From assembly GCA_032622095.1 (NCBI GenBank), contig CP136065.1, positions 93,257,343 to 93,321,342 of the forward strand: a DNA stretch of 64,000 nucleotides, written 5' to 3'. The notes beneath the pieces were generated by a model. That model did no database searches, was not told the origin of the DNA, and saw only the letters and a list, made by a program, of their open reading frames with translations. The position numbers and the translations under genes are program-made. The DNA is from Siphonodentalium dalli. Taxonomy: Eukaryota > Mollusca > Scaphopoda > Gadilida > Siphonodentaliidae. Shown here piece after piece: positions 33,380-43,672 of the stretch (positions are counted from its first letter, which is position 1; each line of letters begins with the position of its first letter).

Positions 33380-33420
33380 TTCCTTGTATATTATGTGTTG
33401 CCATCGGACATTTTGAATGC
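33380..33420 (+). CDS. Possible short exon, PCILCVAIGHFEC
   Basis: A TATGTTTTGTGTCAG acceptor precedes 41 bases, phase 1 in and 0 out, reading PCILCVAIGHFEC before GTGAAC. The minus strand of this stretch is also open (SRIQNVRWQHIIYKELTQ) to a stop at 33356 with AATAAA nearby, so strand is uncertain. Confidence 0.25.
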
Positions 33421-33689
33421 GTGAACCTCGAAACCCCCACCAAGACACAAGATGAATGCACAGTTCATTATACATACATTTCTGTTCCCTGATCATTGGC
33501 ATAAATGAGCAGACAAATGATAACTGACATGTTAAATTCACATATCAGTATAACAATACAATGTTAAGTTTATACAACAATACAATATTAAGTTTATACG
33601 AGGCAAGAAATATATCGTTGCCTCTAAAAAAAATGAACAAATAGTGGTGACCTTGGCACATAAAATATACCAATCAAATGTGTCACACA

Positions 33690-34082
33690 CAAGCCTGCAA
33701 ATTTTGTGTCTGACATATGCAGAATGAGGTCCCCAGAGACTTAATTTAGTGATACTACCCCGCATAGTGGGCTAGAATCGCCAAATTCACCCTCAGTAGA
33801 CCTCATTCTGCTTAGGCCTCAACTTTTGGGGGTATCTAAACATTGTTTTTAGTTACTTTTTCCTGTCTGTTCAGTTTTGATATCCCCTATTTGCAGAAGA
33901 TAAATGCATAATCGAGGCAACTAATGAGTGAATATCACCAACTTCAACTGGGGAACTTCAATCTGATCCTAAGTGTCCCATAGCAGTTGAGGCCTAAGCA
34001 GAATGAGGTTCTGAGAGGGTGAATTTGGTGACACCAGCCCACCACTAAATTCACCCTCTAGGGATCTCTATTTCTAGGCTTG
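33690..34082. mobile_element. hAT-like hairpin MITE
   Basis: CAAGCCTGCAAATTTTGTGTC at the left and TCTAGGCTTG at the right. The flanks GTCACACA (33682-33689) and GTCACGCA (34083-34090) are an 8-bp TSD with one mismatch. Two hairpins with GCAGAATGAGG arms are present. It ends 18 bases from the stop codon of the candidate exon at 34100. Confidence 0.8.
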
Positions 34083-34099
34083 GTCACGCAGGTAAAAGA

Positions 34100-34219
34100 T
34101 CAAGCCAGATATAACTCTTGAAATTGTGTGTCCTCCAATATGTGATCATAGAGAATATTCCAACATGGAGTATGGAGTGAACAGCGGTAGTAGTCCAAGT
34201 CTGCTTGTATGTAAACCAG
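34100..34219 (-). CDS. Candidate terminal exon, LVYIQADLDYYRCSLHTPCW
   Basis: The minus strand has an ATCCCAATATCCTAG acceptor, then LVYIQADLDYYRCSLHTPCW followed by NILYDHILEDTQFQELYLA and TGA, 39 residues in phase 0. The residue mix looks coding. However, the exon and its 5' flank have an inverted diverged copy at 35005-35117, and part resembles 50610-50680, so it may belong to a repeat. No donor or partner exon is assigned. Confidence 0.35.
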   Translation of the reverse strand: MVYIQADLDYYRCSLHTPCWNILYDHILEDTQFQELYLA

Positions 34220-35004
34220 CTAGGATATTGGGATAGTGAGATGCTGTCCGAGACCATCTGGATAACCTTTCTATAGTGGGTTTTAGTGACCAGCTCACAT
34301 AAAACCACAACCAAAGAGGTTTATTCCATAGATGACATTGATATTTGTTCAGAACACCACATCAGTTGTCAATTGAAAGCAGCAATTTAATGTGGAAACT
34401 ACATTAGATTGCAATGTTTATATAATTTTAAAAAGTACGATCGCATTTGACCTCTCAAATTGAGCTCATTTTTTCCTGTCATAGCACCCGTAGGTAAACA
34501 TGAACACCACGTGGTTGTAAATTGAATTAATTCTGTCACGTTTACCCAGCAATTTGTAAATTGGAAATTATATATTTATTGTGAGATGTTCCGTGTAAGA
34601 AATGTTTAACTAACAAGCAATATAGGACCACTTACAATTAAAATAAACACATAATAGTGATGGGATGTTGGAATAAAATAACAGCGCACATTGTTGGTGA
34701 TCTGATGTGTATTGGGTGTACTCGGTTGTTTATGGGTGACTTTCGGTGTACTTGATTGTTGGCATAGAAGCCGAACGTTGCCGATTACACTTCGGAACAC
34801 GTCGGCTCAGTGTAAATATAAATAAATCGATGTTAGTCCTAATAAACTGGAATATTCTAAATGTAGTTTAACATGAAAATTAGATTATTATACATCATTA
34901 TGACCATAAGATGTCAGTCTTTCCAATATATATAGCTCAATGTTTTGATTTGTTGGGTAAAATCAAGTAAATTAGCTGACAAATTCCACCACCAGGTCTG
35001 GGCG

Positions 35005-35117
35005 TAAAACTTATTATAGAAAGGGTACCCAGATGGTCTCAGATGTAAAACAGCATCTTGTTATCCAAATATCCTAGCTGGTTTATGTACAAGCAGACTT
35101 TTACATCTAAAAACAAA
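35005..35117 (+). pseudogene. Inverted copy of the 34.1-34.3 kb exon and flank
   Basis: Plus strand: TTATAGAAAGGGTACCCAGATGGTCTCAG, then ATATCCTAG|CTGGTTTATGTACAAGCAGAC, matching the minus-strand exon at 34219 and its upstream intron. The frame reads LVYVQADFYI then TAA, so only the exon start survives. Confidence 0.5.
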
Positions 35118-35658
35118 TGCCAAATGTGTGAAATTAGGCAAATAATGAGGGGATAGGTTGGTTATGAGCATATGCATATAACTTGCAACTTAAAAATAAA
35201 AAACTTGAAATATCGGTTATTCTTAGCACTGTAGTAGTACTGCATCACTTATGCTAGACCTGGTCCTTCTGGTCAAGAAATATCCTTACAGCTACTGACA
35301 GAAGGTCCATCGTTGCCCTAACTAATGCCATTAACATAACAAATGTGTGTCCTCAGGCACCGCAGCGACACTAAAAAGTCTGCAGCATCTAATTATTTTT
35401 CCCAGTCTGTTATGAACTCCCAGAATGTTTTTATTGTGTACCATTTCCGCTCCACCACCAGTTCCTGTTTAGGCGCGCATGTTAAATGTAAATAAATGCC
35501 AATATCGATGCCAATAGACTAAAGTACACGTGAAGAATTATCTGCTCTGATAAACAGTGGCTGCCTAATTATTGCGACTTTCTGTCGAAGGCTTACTTTA
35601 AGAGTATGCCAATCCTCTGACAGGACGATTTTAGTTTATGGTTCCAACCCGAAACATC

Positions 35659-35747
35659 TCAAGACTCAGCATCTGAATCATCGGTGTAGATTCTAGCAGG
35701 GGCCATATGGATGTTTGACATAAAAGCCATCTGTCGTTCTTCATGTG
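35659..35747 (-). CDS. Gene C, terminal exon, HEERQMAFMSNIHMAPARIY
   Basis: A CTCATCATTTTTCAG acceptor precedes CACATGAAGAACG. Phase 1 in gives HEERQMAFMSNIHMAPARIY then TDDSDAES and TGA, 28 residues. The hydrophilic, acidic C-terminus and clean acceptor make this a convincing last exon. Upstream exons were not secured; NSYCINKSINTLVSF at about 36330-36285 (minus) after a long pyrimidine tract would splice in phase but has a weak donor. Family not recognised. Confidence 0.55.
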
Positions 35748-35931
35748 CTGAAAAATGATGAGACATATTGTAAATTTCTTGTGGAATGTATTCTTCTTTC
35801 GACAAGACCTTCAAAATGTTACGTAATTATTTTGTTCCCAGCACTGGACGCACTGTGCATCTTCGTTAGACATACCGTATACATGTATTAAATCCTCTAG
35901 AATTGCCATGATGCTCATCTTTTTTTTTTGT

Positions 35932-35957
35932 CCCCCCCCCCCCCCCCCCCCCCCCCC
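35932..35957 (+). repeat. C26 homopolymer after T10
   Basis: A T10-G-T run followed by 26 C. No transposon end is recognisable around it. Confidence 0.9.
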
Positions 35958-36639
35958 GTTTGATAATTTTATTTACATATTAACTTTGAAACAGATACAA
36001 AACATTGGCCATTCATAGAGTATATTGACACTATCCATATGTTAACATGATATATCAATCAGAATTATAAATCAGAAATATAAAGAAGGGGGTGGATGCT
36101 CATTATGTTTCATGATAAATTCGCGCCATCTACATGTAGTATGCTCTTTTTAACAGTTAACTCATCTTATGAGATTAAGATGAGTACTGTCCACACAGAA
36201 CTCACTTGAGAAACTCCTTATTATAAACCGATATTGTATAAATTAGGCCTTGTTATCTCATATACACAGAATGACACGAGTGTGTTAATGGATTTGTTGA
36301 TACAGTATGAGTTCTAGTGCAGAAGAATAGAATGAGAGGAACAGCCTTGAGTTCTATCCTTCCGTGATGACCCAAGTGCCGTATCGACTAACCCATTAAC
36401 ATACGTGTTGTTCAGTGTTTACTACATGCCACCCTTCGTAGAATTCATGAAATAAAATAAAAGGCCACCAGGCCACACATCGCTGGGATAAGGTGGATTT
36501 ATGTGACCAATGGGTTTTTTGGAAATGAAAAATGTTATTCTTGGAACAATCATTGAATTAAACTATGCTTCCAACTGTTTATGTTGTTAATATCTTTGAT
36601 TAGATACCAGAATAATAATTGGCTTATTCTAAGTCGAAA

Positions 36640-36940
36640 TTGTTGGACAAATCCAAATTTGAACTTGAGCTGTATTTGCATGTGATTAATCCACATACTA
36701 TATTTGAAAGCTTACGGATAATCATAACTTGAGTTATCATCCGGACAACAAAATATAAAGCAAGTTCTATATAAAAAAGCGGCATATCTCTGCCAGAAAC
36801 GGTCGTACAGGATAAAAATTCGAACTTGATTGGACCTTTCTCATAAGAAGGCCACACACCAAGTTTCATCAAATTCTATCTAATACTATTAAAGTTTGTA
36901 ACTGGACAACAAATGTTTATGATGGATGCGCAGATCAATC
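36640..36940 (+). repeat. Dispersed repeat related to 28715-28930
   Basis: It shares ATTTGAACTTGAxCTGTATTTG and carries CACCAAGTTTCATCAAATTC, a word pattern also near 9395, 31400, 53260 and 54290. Ends are not defined. Confidence 0.45.
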
Positions 36941-37490
36941 AACTTATGGTCAAAGGACTCTCATGGTTAACATTATTTCAAACGAGAGAAATCTAGCCAA
37001 TACGCAGCAATGCCTTGCTTGACCAGTGAATAGCTCCCTGCAAATTCAATTAATATTCACTTATTCATACAAGCCACACCCACGGCATTTGACTGAAGTT
37101 ATCGTATAAACTACACGTTAGAATCGCATATGTTAACTGGCCAAACGTCGTATGTTAAAAATCAAAACTAACGTATATTTATTCATAATTGGGAATGATC
37201 AGACAGAGCAAGTAACGGTATACATAATATAATTGTATTTGCAAAGATATTAAAAAAAAAAAGTATTTTCTCCTAACCAAATTATATTACATCATGTGCC
37301 AAATAAGGATCATAACAACTTCGAGTAATCTTATACTAAATGCCATGTGCGTATTCTAAATAAGGAGATGATGCAACATGACAGCGGTAGAGCTCAACAA
37401 GATTTATTATGGCGTGCTTATCGCTATATTTTCATTACATTGTACTTTATTATATATCATCTGAATGGCAAAACTTGATATATTGTGAAG

Positions 37491-37596
37491 CAATTAACCT
37501 TGAGAGCAATGTCATTTATGTCATTGGACATCAATGGGATGCATATGGAATGCATGTTCCATGCGGATTTGTAAAAAATGGAACAGCAGGAACACT
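37491..37596 (+). CDS. Gene D, exon INLESNVIYVIGHQWDAYGM
   Basis: The open frame reads INLESNVIYVIGHQWDAYGM then HVPCGFVKNGTAGT and stops splicing at CT|GTAATT. With an acceptor at TATTGTGAAG the exon is phase 1 in, 2 out, and its last two bases plus C of the next exon give Leu. The acceptor lacks a good pyrimidine tract, so the 5' border is uncertain and the exon may start earlier. Confidence 0.4.
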
Positions 37597-37684
37597 GTAA
37601 TTCTAGGAACAAGTGAGTAATAAAATATTATATTATTGTAACATACTTGACTTGCCTTCCTCTTTCTTTCCTTCAATTTTCAAG

Positions 37685-37747
37685 CTTTTTCCTGCAAAGA
37701 GGATTCGTTATTGACAATTATCTGCATAAAAAGACCTCATCTTGGCT
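37685..37747 (+). CDS. Gene D, exon FFLQRGFVIDNYLHKKTSSW
   Basis: A very pyrimidine-rich acceptor (CTTCCTCTTTCTTTCC...TTCAAG) precedes 63 bases reading FFLQRGFVIDNYLHKKTSSW with one base before and two after; the donor is CT|GTAAGC. Phase 2 in and 2 out match both neighbours. A second frame (FSCKEDSLLTIICIKRPHLG, phase 1 to 1) is also open, so frame choice rests on the neighbours. Confidence 0.45.
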
Positions 37748-37833
37748 GTAAGCTCTGGCAGTAGTCAGAGAGTAGCAACTGAGATGTGCCTCATATTAAA
37801 TACTGTGACCTTGGCTGATACTTGCAAAACAAA

Positions 37834-38242
37834 CAAGCCTTGAAATAGTGTCTGACATTTGCAGAATGAGGTTCCCCAGAGGGTGAATTTAGTGATGCTA
37901 TCCTGCACGGTGGGCTAGCATCACCAAATTCACCCTCTGGGAACCTCATTCTGTTTAGGCCTCAACTGCTATGGGAGACCAAGGATTAGAATGAAGTTCC
38001 CCAGTTGAAGTTGGTGATGTTTACCTTGATTATGCATGTTATCTTCTGCAAATTAGGGGATATAGAAACTGAACAGAAGGGAAAATGCAACTAAAAACAA
38101 TGTTAAATTGAGACTATAGATACTTCCAAGAAGATGGGGCCTAAGCAAAATAAGGTCTCCAGAGGGTGTCAGAGTTTGGTGACACTATCCTGCTGTGCAG
38201 GGCAGCATCACTAAATTCACCCATTCACTATTTCAAAGCTTG
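37834..38242. mobile_element. hAT-like hairpin MITE in a gene D intron
   Basis: CAAGCCTTGAAATAGTGTC and CACTATTTCAAAGCTTG ends. The flanks AAAACAAA (37826-37833) and AATACAAA (38243-38250) are an 8-bp TSD with one mismatch. The right end lies 28 bases before the acceptor junction of the last exon. Confidence 0.8.
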
Positions 38243-38270
38243 AATACAAAGTCTGTGAATAAACCTCTAG

Positions 38271-38478
38271 TGTTCAACTTTGGAAAATAGATTTTGTGCT
38301 TTTGACATCGCCCACCATGATGATAAATTTGATGTCATCCTTGGTAAAACTATGGAGAACGGTGGAGGTAATAATTATTTTTTTCAGCATATTTATTACA
38401 CTAAAGTTATGGAACCTGCTGATTGTGTTCATATTGGGAAGGCTTTACAATAGTGCTCAGTTGTATTCTTCAATGTGA
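38271..38478 (+). CDS. Gene D, last exon with membrane segment
   Basis: An AATAAACCTCTAG acceptor precedes a 68-codon frame in phase 2: VQLWKIDFVLLTSPTMMINL, MSSLVKLWRTVE, then the hydrophobic VIIIFFSIFITLKLWNLLIV and FILGRLYNSAQLYSSM, ending TGA. The terminal stretch could span a membrane with a short tail. An internal GAG|GTAATA...TTTTTTTCAG would be a 20-bp intron, too short to be real. The exon continues the frame of 37685-37747 (CT|T = Leu). Confidence 0.45.
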
Positions 38479-38488
38479 CAATTTTTTA

Positions 38489-38494
38489 ATTAAA
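38489..38494 (+). terminator. Candidate polyadenylation signal of gene D
   Basis: ATTAAA begins 11 bases after the TGA that ends the last exon. It is a common variant of the polyadenylation hexamer. The short distance is a mild concern. Confidence 0.3.
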
Positions 38495-39229
38495 GGCACC
38501 TCCAGAAAAAGAGGATTATAGCTGACAAAACACCAAATAATGCCCCCTCACATTGAGAATAATGTTATAAGATGAACTACGTGTTGATCTAGATGTGTTA
38601 AAGGAATATTATGGACTTGCTCGGGTGCATGAAACAGATAAGTTAGTAGTCAACTACTATGCCAACTGGATGCATGTAGTATTCAACTAACATCGCCAAA
38701 ACTCTGAAGCAAATAGATCGTACCACTCCATAGAAAAAATCATCTGAACTATGCTCAATTGTAAATATTCCTTCTGGATTTGGGACGCAACTATCGGCGA
38801 TAAACTAACGAAAACAACTTCTCCATTGAGAGTCACTGCAATTAATAAAAGAATGACCATGTGTGTTGTAAATTTGCATATAAATTTGTAACAAGGGGTG
38901 TGCAATGGAAGATGGGTTATTGGGTATCGTGCCAACGGTAGCAAATGATTAAAATTGCTTAAAAATATATAAACTAGGTCCCATAACTCTCGAATAAAAG
39001 ATTGGACAAACCTGGTTTTCGATCTCGTTCGAGATATTGTTGCACAGACCCATATACCAAATATGAATGAAATTGGTTCACATTCTTTTGAGTTATCGCG
39101 CTAACAGTCTCACGCCCGACCGGACGCATCTTTATCTTTATTTCACCTGCATAATCTGCTTCTATATAACTGATAGAACTTTTGTGATTCTATTTGCTTT
39201 GAGGGGCCAGTTTCTTAAAAGCTATTAGT

Positions 39230-39490
39230 TTTTCATGTGTCGGCATGAGTTGCCAAATGAAAATAAATTTTGCCATTTGTGAATAATTTTTTGCAGTGGG
39301 CAATTTTGGAAAGCAGCAGCAACTTACTATGCCATGATTGAATGATAAGTTGCTCACATGTCAAAATCATAAACTTATACCTGTCGATGTTATGGCATTC
39401 TGTTTCTTTCTTTTTTCTGCAATGAGAGAATAACATAATTTTGATCAATCTCAAGCATTAAGATTTATTGTTCAGATTGTGTGCATAATT
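39230..39490 (+). repeat. Partial copy of the 39.8-41.6 kb duplicated block
   Basis: GAGTTGCCAAATGAAAATAA, GCCATTTGTGAA, ATGATAAGTxGCTC, TTATACCTGTCGATGT and CAATGAGAGAATAACATAAT occur here and again at 39958-40210 in the same order. Confidence 0.75.
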
Positions 39491-40304
39491 TATGCAGCGT
39501 CCGTTTATCCAGTTTGATGTATGTTTGAATCCTTGCTTTTTTTTAAATCGAACATTCAAGTTTTGGATAGATACAAACATTCATGATAATTTGCCATCAA
39601 TTTATTGGTCAAATGGTGGGAATCAACTCACTGAAAGAAAAGTATAGAATTTTAGTGTTGAAAAGATTAGTCGACGAACCAACATTGATATCTCCCAATG
39701 TTAACTCTGTATTTTGGCATCGACTAGTCGCCACATGGTATATACTTCCCATAATAAGAGTTAAAAGACTATAACTTAGGTACATGGCATGTTAATCAAA
39801 CACTTTCCGCAGATGTGATATTCTTAAAAACGCAACGTGGTGATTAGCTGAGTGGAAAGCATATAATTTTCAATACACATGTCGCTGAGCATTGTGGCTA
39901 ATCGCAAATTTCGCTGCAAGTTTCTTGATAAATAGCTTTTACTTTCTTCGGAGGACTGAGTTGCCAAATGAAAATAATTTTTGCCATTTGTGAACTATTT
40001 TTTGCATTGGGTAAATAACAGTGTGAACCATTACCATAAGTGCTGATTGATTCCCTTAACTTAACTAAGCCATGAATGAATGATAAGTGGCTCGCATTTC
40101 AAAAACATAAACATATACCTGTTGATGTAGTGAAATTCTTTTTTTTTCTCTTTCCTGCAATGAGAGAATAACATAATTTTGATCAATCTCAAGCATTAGA
40201 TCTATTGTTCGGATTCTGTGCATAATTTATTCATTTGATAAGTTAAAATGTAGATATTAGAACCTTAAATAAGTCATATATCCAATATTAATTTTGATAA
40301 TATA

Positions 40305-40769
40305 TTAACTCTTTGAGTGCCAGGTCTGATTTTTGTATCAACCCATATACCCTGTGCCAATGCATTCTCTTATATATGCGAGTCGACCATAGGTCGTCTC
40401 GCATATATAATAGAATGCATTGGCCTAACAATTTTTCATCATTTGTTATTATTTTTTACAATTTTATTAATTTTTTCTTATATTCTTTAATAGACTTTTT
40501 TGTAGGTTTAGTGCCAGGGAATCTCACGTTTTTCACGAGCATCAAAATTATTACTATGAATACTTGGTGATAGTTTTGAGTTATAGTATGCCACTAAGGT
40601 TTAATCCAGTTTGTTTTAAAATTCGCTATAGTATGCTTAAGCATACCCAAAAAAAATTCAACCCCAAAAAAAAAAAACAATCTAAAACAAAAAAACATTT
40701 TTATTTTTTTTATTTTACAGACCGTTAATTAGGGCCGATGAGATCGGCCCCTGGCACTGAAAGGGTTAA
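40305..40769. mobile_element. TTAA-flanked MITE C1, hairpin cassette inside
   Basis: The ends are TTAACTCTTTGAGTGCCAGG and CCTGGCACTGAAAGGGTTAA. A hairpin lies at 40351-40423. It is inserted in duplication block 1; block 2 has the uninterrupted site near 42074. The same family, reversed and shortened, is at 41707-41915. Confidence 0.85.
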
Positions 40770-40918
40770 AGCACACCTGTGGTAATGATTCAAGCAGATC
40801 AGCAGAAGGAATATTGTCATCAGGTGACCTTACCAGAGCTCAACTTTTGGTTGAAATCATGCTTTGGATACTGGAATGAACATTATTGTAGTTTTACATG
40901 CCATACTATGTGTCTGAG

Positions 40919-41553
40919 TTAACCCTTTGAACCCTGACATTCTGAACGTTAATTGGTCCACAACCGAGGCGCCTGACGTTATATAGCATTTCCGACGACG
41001 TAACTAGTAATGCACTTAACTGGAATGTATATACATATATCAACTATATGGCAACCTACTATGCTAACTGAACTAGTGTGTGGTGAAATATGTCAAGGTA
41101 TTTCAATGAGACAGTCTATTCCACGTTCAATATACATGCAGATTATATTGTGGCTCCCTTTCAACGCTTTATATTTATAACAAAATTCTTATCCTTTGGC
41201 TGTGCTAAAATTAGAGGTATGAACATACGTGTGACTCATTCGTGCAAAGTAGAAGCACAATTATAGTTATTTTGTGCTTTGATCATGAAATTTCTAAGAG
41301 AATACTTCCCCTTTTCCGACAATAAAATGTGAATTTTTTCTCGAAGAAACAAACAGACCCCCTGTCATCAGTTTGCCTGTCAAAATCACATGGATAAACA
41401 CGTAGAAGTACAACTCTAGTTGATATGTGAGTTTATTGTGCTGTAATTTCGAGTCAAATTTTGTATGATTTCCAGACAGGTATTCCGGTCTCCCCGGATA
41501 TAGAAATATAAAGATTGGACCGGTATTCCGGTCTCTCGGGTTCAAAGGGTTAA
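40919..41553. mobile_element. TTAA-flanked MITE D, 635 bp, no hairpin cassette
   Basis: The ends TTAACCCTTTGAACCC and GGGTTCAAAGGGTTAA are perfectly inverted. It interrupts GTGTCTGAG|TTAA|CCTTGTTCTGAG of block 1; block 2 has GTGTCTAAGTTAACCCTGCTC at 42894-42914 with one TTAA. GGTATTCCGGTCTC is repeated near the right end. Confidence 0.9.
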
Positions 41554-41706
41554 CCTTGTTCTGAGGATTACGTATGTTGAATCATGTCCTATCATCTTAA
41601 CAGTTTGAGTTGTAAACTTAATAAAGTAATATTATACAGTTGTCGCCTGCACGAGACCGGATTGTCACCCGAGGGACGCCAGACGAACCCTGACCATAAG
41701 TGCTGT

Positions 41707-41915
41707 TTAACCCTTTGAGTGCCAGGGGCCGATCTCATCGGCCCTAAACCTACAAAATAAGTCTGTTAAAGAATATAAGAATAAATTATTAAAATTGTAA
41801 AATATTGTAAAAAAAAAAAAAATTATTAGGCCAATGCATTCTCTTATATAAGAGAATGCATTGGCACAGGGTATATGGGTTGATACAAAAATCTACCTGG
41901 CACTCAAAGGGTTAA
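41707..41915. mobile_element. TTAA-flanked MITE C2
   Basis: TTAACCCTTTGAGTGCCAGG and CCTGGCACTCAAAGGGTTAA ends. It is the reverse-oriented, shorter relative of C1. Block 1 has the site without the insertion near 40040-40056 (AAGTGCTGATTGATTCCC). Confidence 0.85.
41830..41865. repeat. Perfect 36-bp palindrome
   Basis: The hairpin cassette here has lost its whole loop: the GCCAATGCATTCTCTTAT half is followed directly by its exact complement. Other copies keep a 15-20 base inner stem-loop. It would extrude as a cruciform or snap-back hairpin without a loop. Confidence 0.95.
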
Positions 41916-42367
41916 TTCCCTTAACTTACTAAGCCATGATTGGATGATAAGAGAATAATATAATTTTGATCAATCTCAAGAATTATATTGTTCAGATAAT
42001 TTATTCAGTTGATATGTTTAAAGGTAGATATTAAAACCTTAAATAAGTCATTTGCCCAATATTAATTAAAAGCTAATATATAAAAGCACACAGGTGATAA
42101 TGATTCAATCAGATCTGCAGAAGGAATATTTCCATCATGGTGACTTTAAATGCACAGATGGCCTTCATTATAGGTTATAATTTTGAAATAGTAGTAACAA
42201 ATTATGAAAATTTCCTCAAGAATATACTACATGTAATAGTATAGTATAATGATTGTATGAATGCGATATTATCCACAAAACACACTTTGTGTGAGCCAAG
42301 AATTTGTTTATATACACCATGTAAATAATGAGCGATAAGCAAAACACTCTACACCATGGCAATTTTT

Positions 42368-42435
42368 CTAGGAGAGTGATTGACGGTGACATGAGAATCT
42401 GCCGAAGAGTTGCTGAAATGGACATGGTTGACAGC
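42368..42435 (-). CDS. Gene B, candidate last exon (frame uncertain)
   Basis: A GAGTGTTTGTAG acceptor precedes GCTGTCAACC. In phase 1, matching the preceding exon, it reads G-CQPCPFQQLFGRFSCHRQSLS and stops at 42368, adding four Cys to a Cys/Gln-rich tail. Phase 0 would read AVNHVHFSNSSADSHVTVNH and stop at 42349. A CCATTTCAG acceptor 20 bases further would give TLRQILMSPSITLLEK and a long hydrophobic tail. The plus strand is open as well. This is the weakest exon of gene B. Confidence 0.3.
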
Positions 42436-42473
42436 CTACAAACACTCCATATCACTTGCTCCATGAGGATATG

Positions 42474-42590
42474 CAGTAATGCCCTAAATAATCAACTCCT
42501 AAACCCACAGCAGAATTATAAGTAACTTTTCAGGATTTACATGTAGTCGGAAATATGGCTTGTTGCCATTTATTGGAAAGCTCTCAGTGT
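42474..42590. mobile_element. Tc1/mariner-like MITE, right half missing
   Basis: CAGTAATGCCCTAAATAATC, CCACAGCAGAATTAT and GGAAATATGGCTTG are present; the match stops at about 42590. It lies 39 bases upstream of the acceptor of the gene B last-exon candidate. Confidence 0.75.
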
Positions 42591-42945
42591 CTGAATAATT
42601 GTCCCGAATCATTCACGATATCAAGCCGATGTTACGATTCAATCATATACTTCAAATTTCCCGCTGTTTACATTGTAGTCACAAGGAACGAAGGTACTTC
42701 TGGGATAACCGGGTAAAGATTCAAATGTTTTTTTTATCAGTGAGCAGGCCCATAGCTTGTGCGCATGCATTACGCAACGTAAAATTATCTGATTTTACGA
42801 CAGTTACACCTGGGTAACTGTCCCATCAGCACTGCGTAAATTTGATTTACCTGTTAGCAGAGTGAATTAGTGTATAGTTTTACATACTACTATGTGTCTA
42901 AGTTAACCCTGCTCAGAAGATTATGTATGGAGAATCACGCCCTAT

Positions 42946-43199
42946 CAAGCCTTGAAATAGTGTGCCTGTCATTTGCAGAATGAGGTCCCCAGAGGGTGAA
43001 TTTAGTGATGCTACCCCCGCATAGCGGGCTAGCATCACCAAATTCACACTCTGGGGACCTCATTCTGCTTACAACTCAGCAGAATGAGGTTCACAGAGGG
43101 TGAATTTGGTGATGCTAGCCCGCTATGCGGGGTAGCATCACTAAATTCACCCTCTGGGGACCTCATTCTGCAAATGACAACACACTATTTCAAGGCTTG
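42946..43199. mobile_element. hAT-like hairpin MITE, middle deleted
   Basis: The ends are CAAGCCTTGAAATAGTGTG and ACACTATTTCAAGGCTTG. The flanks CGCCCTAT (42938-42945) and TGCCCTAT (43200-43207) are an 8-bp TSD with one mismatch. The two hairpins are joined almost directly. Duplication block 1 has the empty site (ATGTCCTATCATC) near 41585-41597. Confidence 0.85.
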
Positions 43200-43252
43200 T
43201 GCCCTATTATCTTTACAGTTTGAGTTATAAATTTAATGAAGTAACAAGATAC

Positions 43253-43303
43253 CTTGGCATTGGCACTGACACTGGCATTTTGAAGGTGTCTTGTCAGATG
43301 CAT
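43253..43303 (-). CDS. Gene B, exon 5, ASDKTPSKCQCQCQCQ
   Basis: A CATATTGTTTTTCAG acceptor precedes ATGCATCTGAC; the exon ends GCCAAG before GTATCT. In phase 1 to 1 it reads ASDKTPSKCQCQCQCQ, an alternating Cys-Gln run. The first two bases complete GAT (Asp) with exon 4. A phase-0 reading (MHLTRHLQNASVSANAK) is open too but breaks phase with exon 4. A CxCxCxC run could bind metal or be a low-complexity tail; function unknown. Confidence 0.5.
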
Positions 43304-43672
43304 CTGAAAAACAATATGTTTCTCTAAGATGAGTATATGTGAATAAATTAAATAATTGTGTTAAATTGCGATTTAAGTTACCGGTTTACAGATCCACTGT
43401 CTTATTACACCAAAGTAAAGCCGAAACCAACTTATTTCACTCATTGGTGAGATCAGTCCACTCAAAGTTATGATGATTAATAGCTGCAATTATGAGTAGA
43501 AAGCATATAATATACAATACACATATAGCTGCTGTTTATCGCTGCTAATCCCACATTTGTCACTGTGGACGACAAACAAAGCATTTATTCACATTATGGG
43601 GTGTTTTGGTTAGGTTACATCCCCTTTAACCATGGCAGAAATTTGATTGGATCATTAAAAGGTATGAAAGTA

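Larger units (their letters stand above)
39838..41631 (+). repeat. Segmental duplication, block 1
   Basis: It runs from GTGATTAGCTGAGTGGAAAGC to ACTTAATAAAGTAA. Block 2 (about 41690-43240) repeats its order: TAAGTGCTG, ATTCCCTTAACTTA, TAATTTTGATCAATCTCAAG, ACCTTAAATAAGTCAT, AGCACACxxGTGxTAATGATTCAA, GCAGAAGGAATATT, and GTGTCTxAGTTAACCxTGxTC. The first part resumes at 43480-43570, so a third, truncated copy follows. No gene is evident inside. Confidence 0.75.
41690..43240 (+). repeat. Segmental duplication, block 2
   Basis: It is the second copy of the block at 39838-41631 (markers listed there), interrupted by MITE C2 and the hAT-like MITE at 42946, with a unique insert at about 42190-42850 that includes the candidate last exon of gene B and a truncated mariner-like MITE. 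Confidence 0.7.

Noticed and set aside
38291-38368. TIR-domain-like reading FCAFDIAHHDDKF
   Set aside because: It resembles a TIR box 1 only superficially. The alternative frame has a better acceptor, keeps phase with the previous exon and runs on to a stop, so this frame is not used.
38369-38388. A 20-bp intron inside gene D's last exon
   Set aside because: GTAATA...TTTCAG borders are present but 20 bases is too short for splicing; reading through keeps an open hydrophobic frame.
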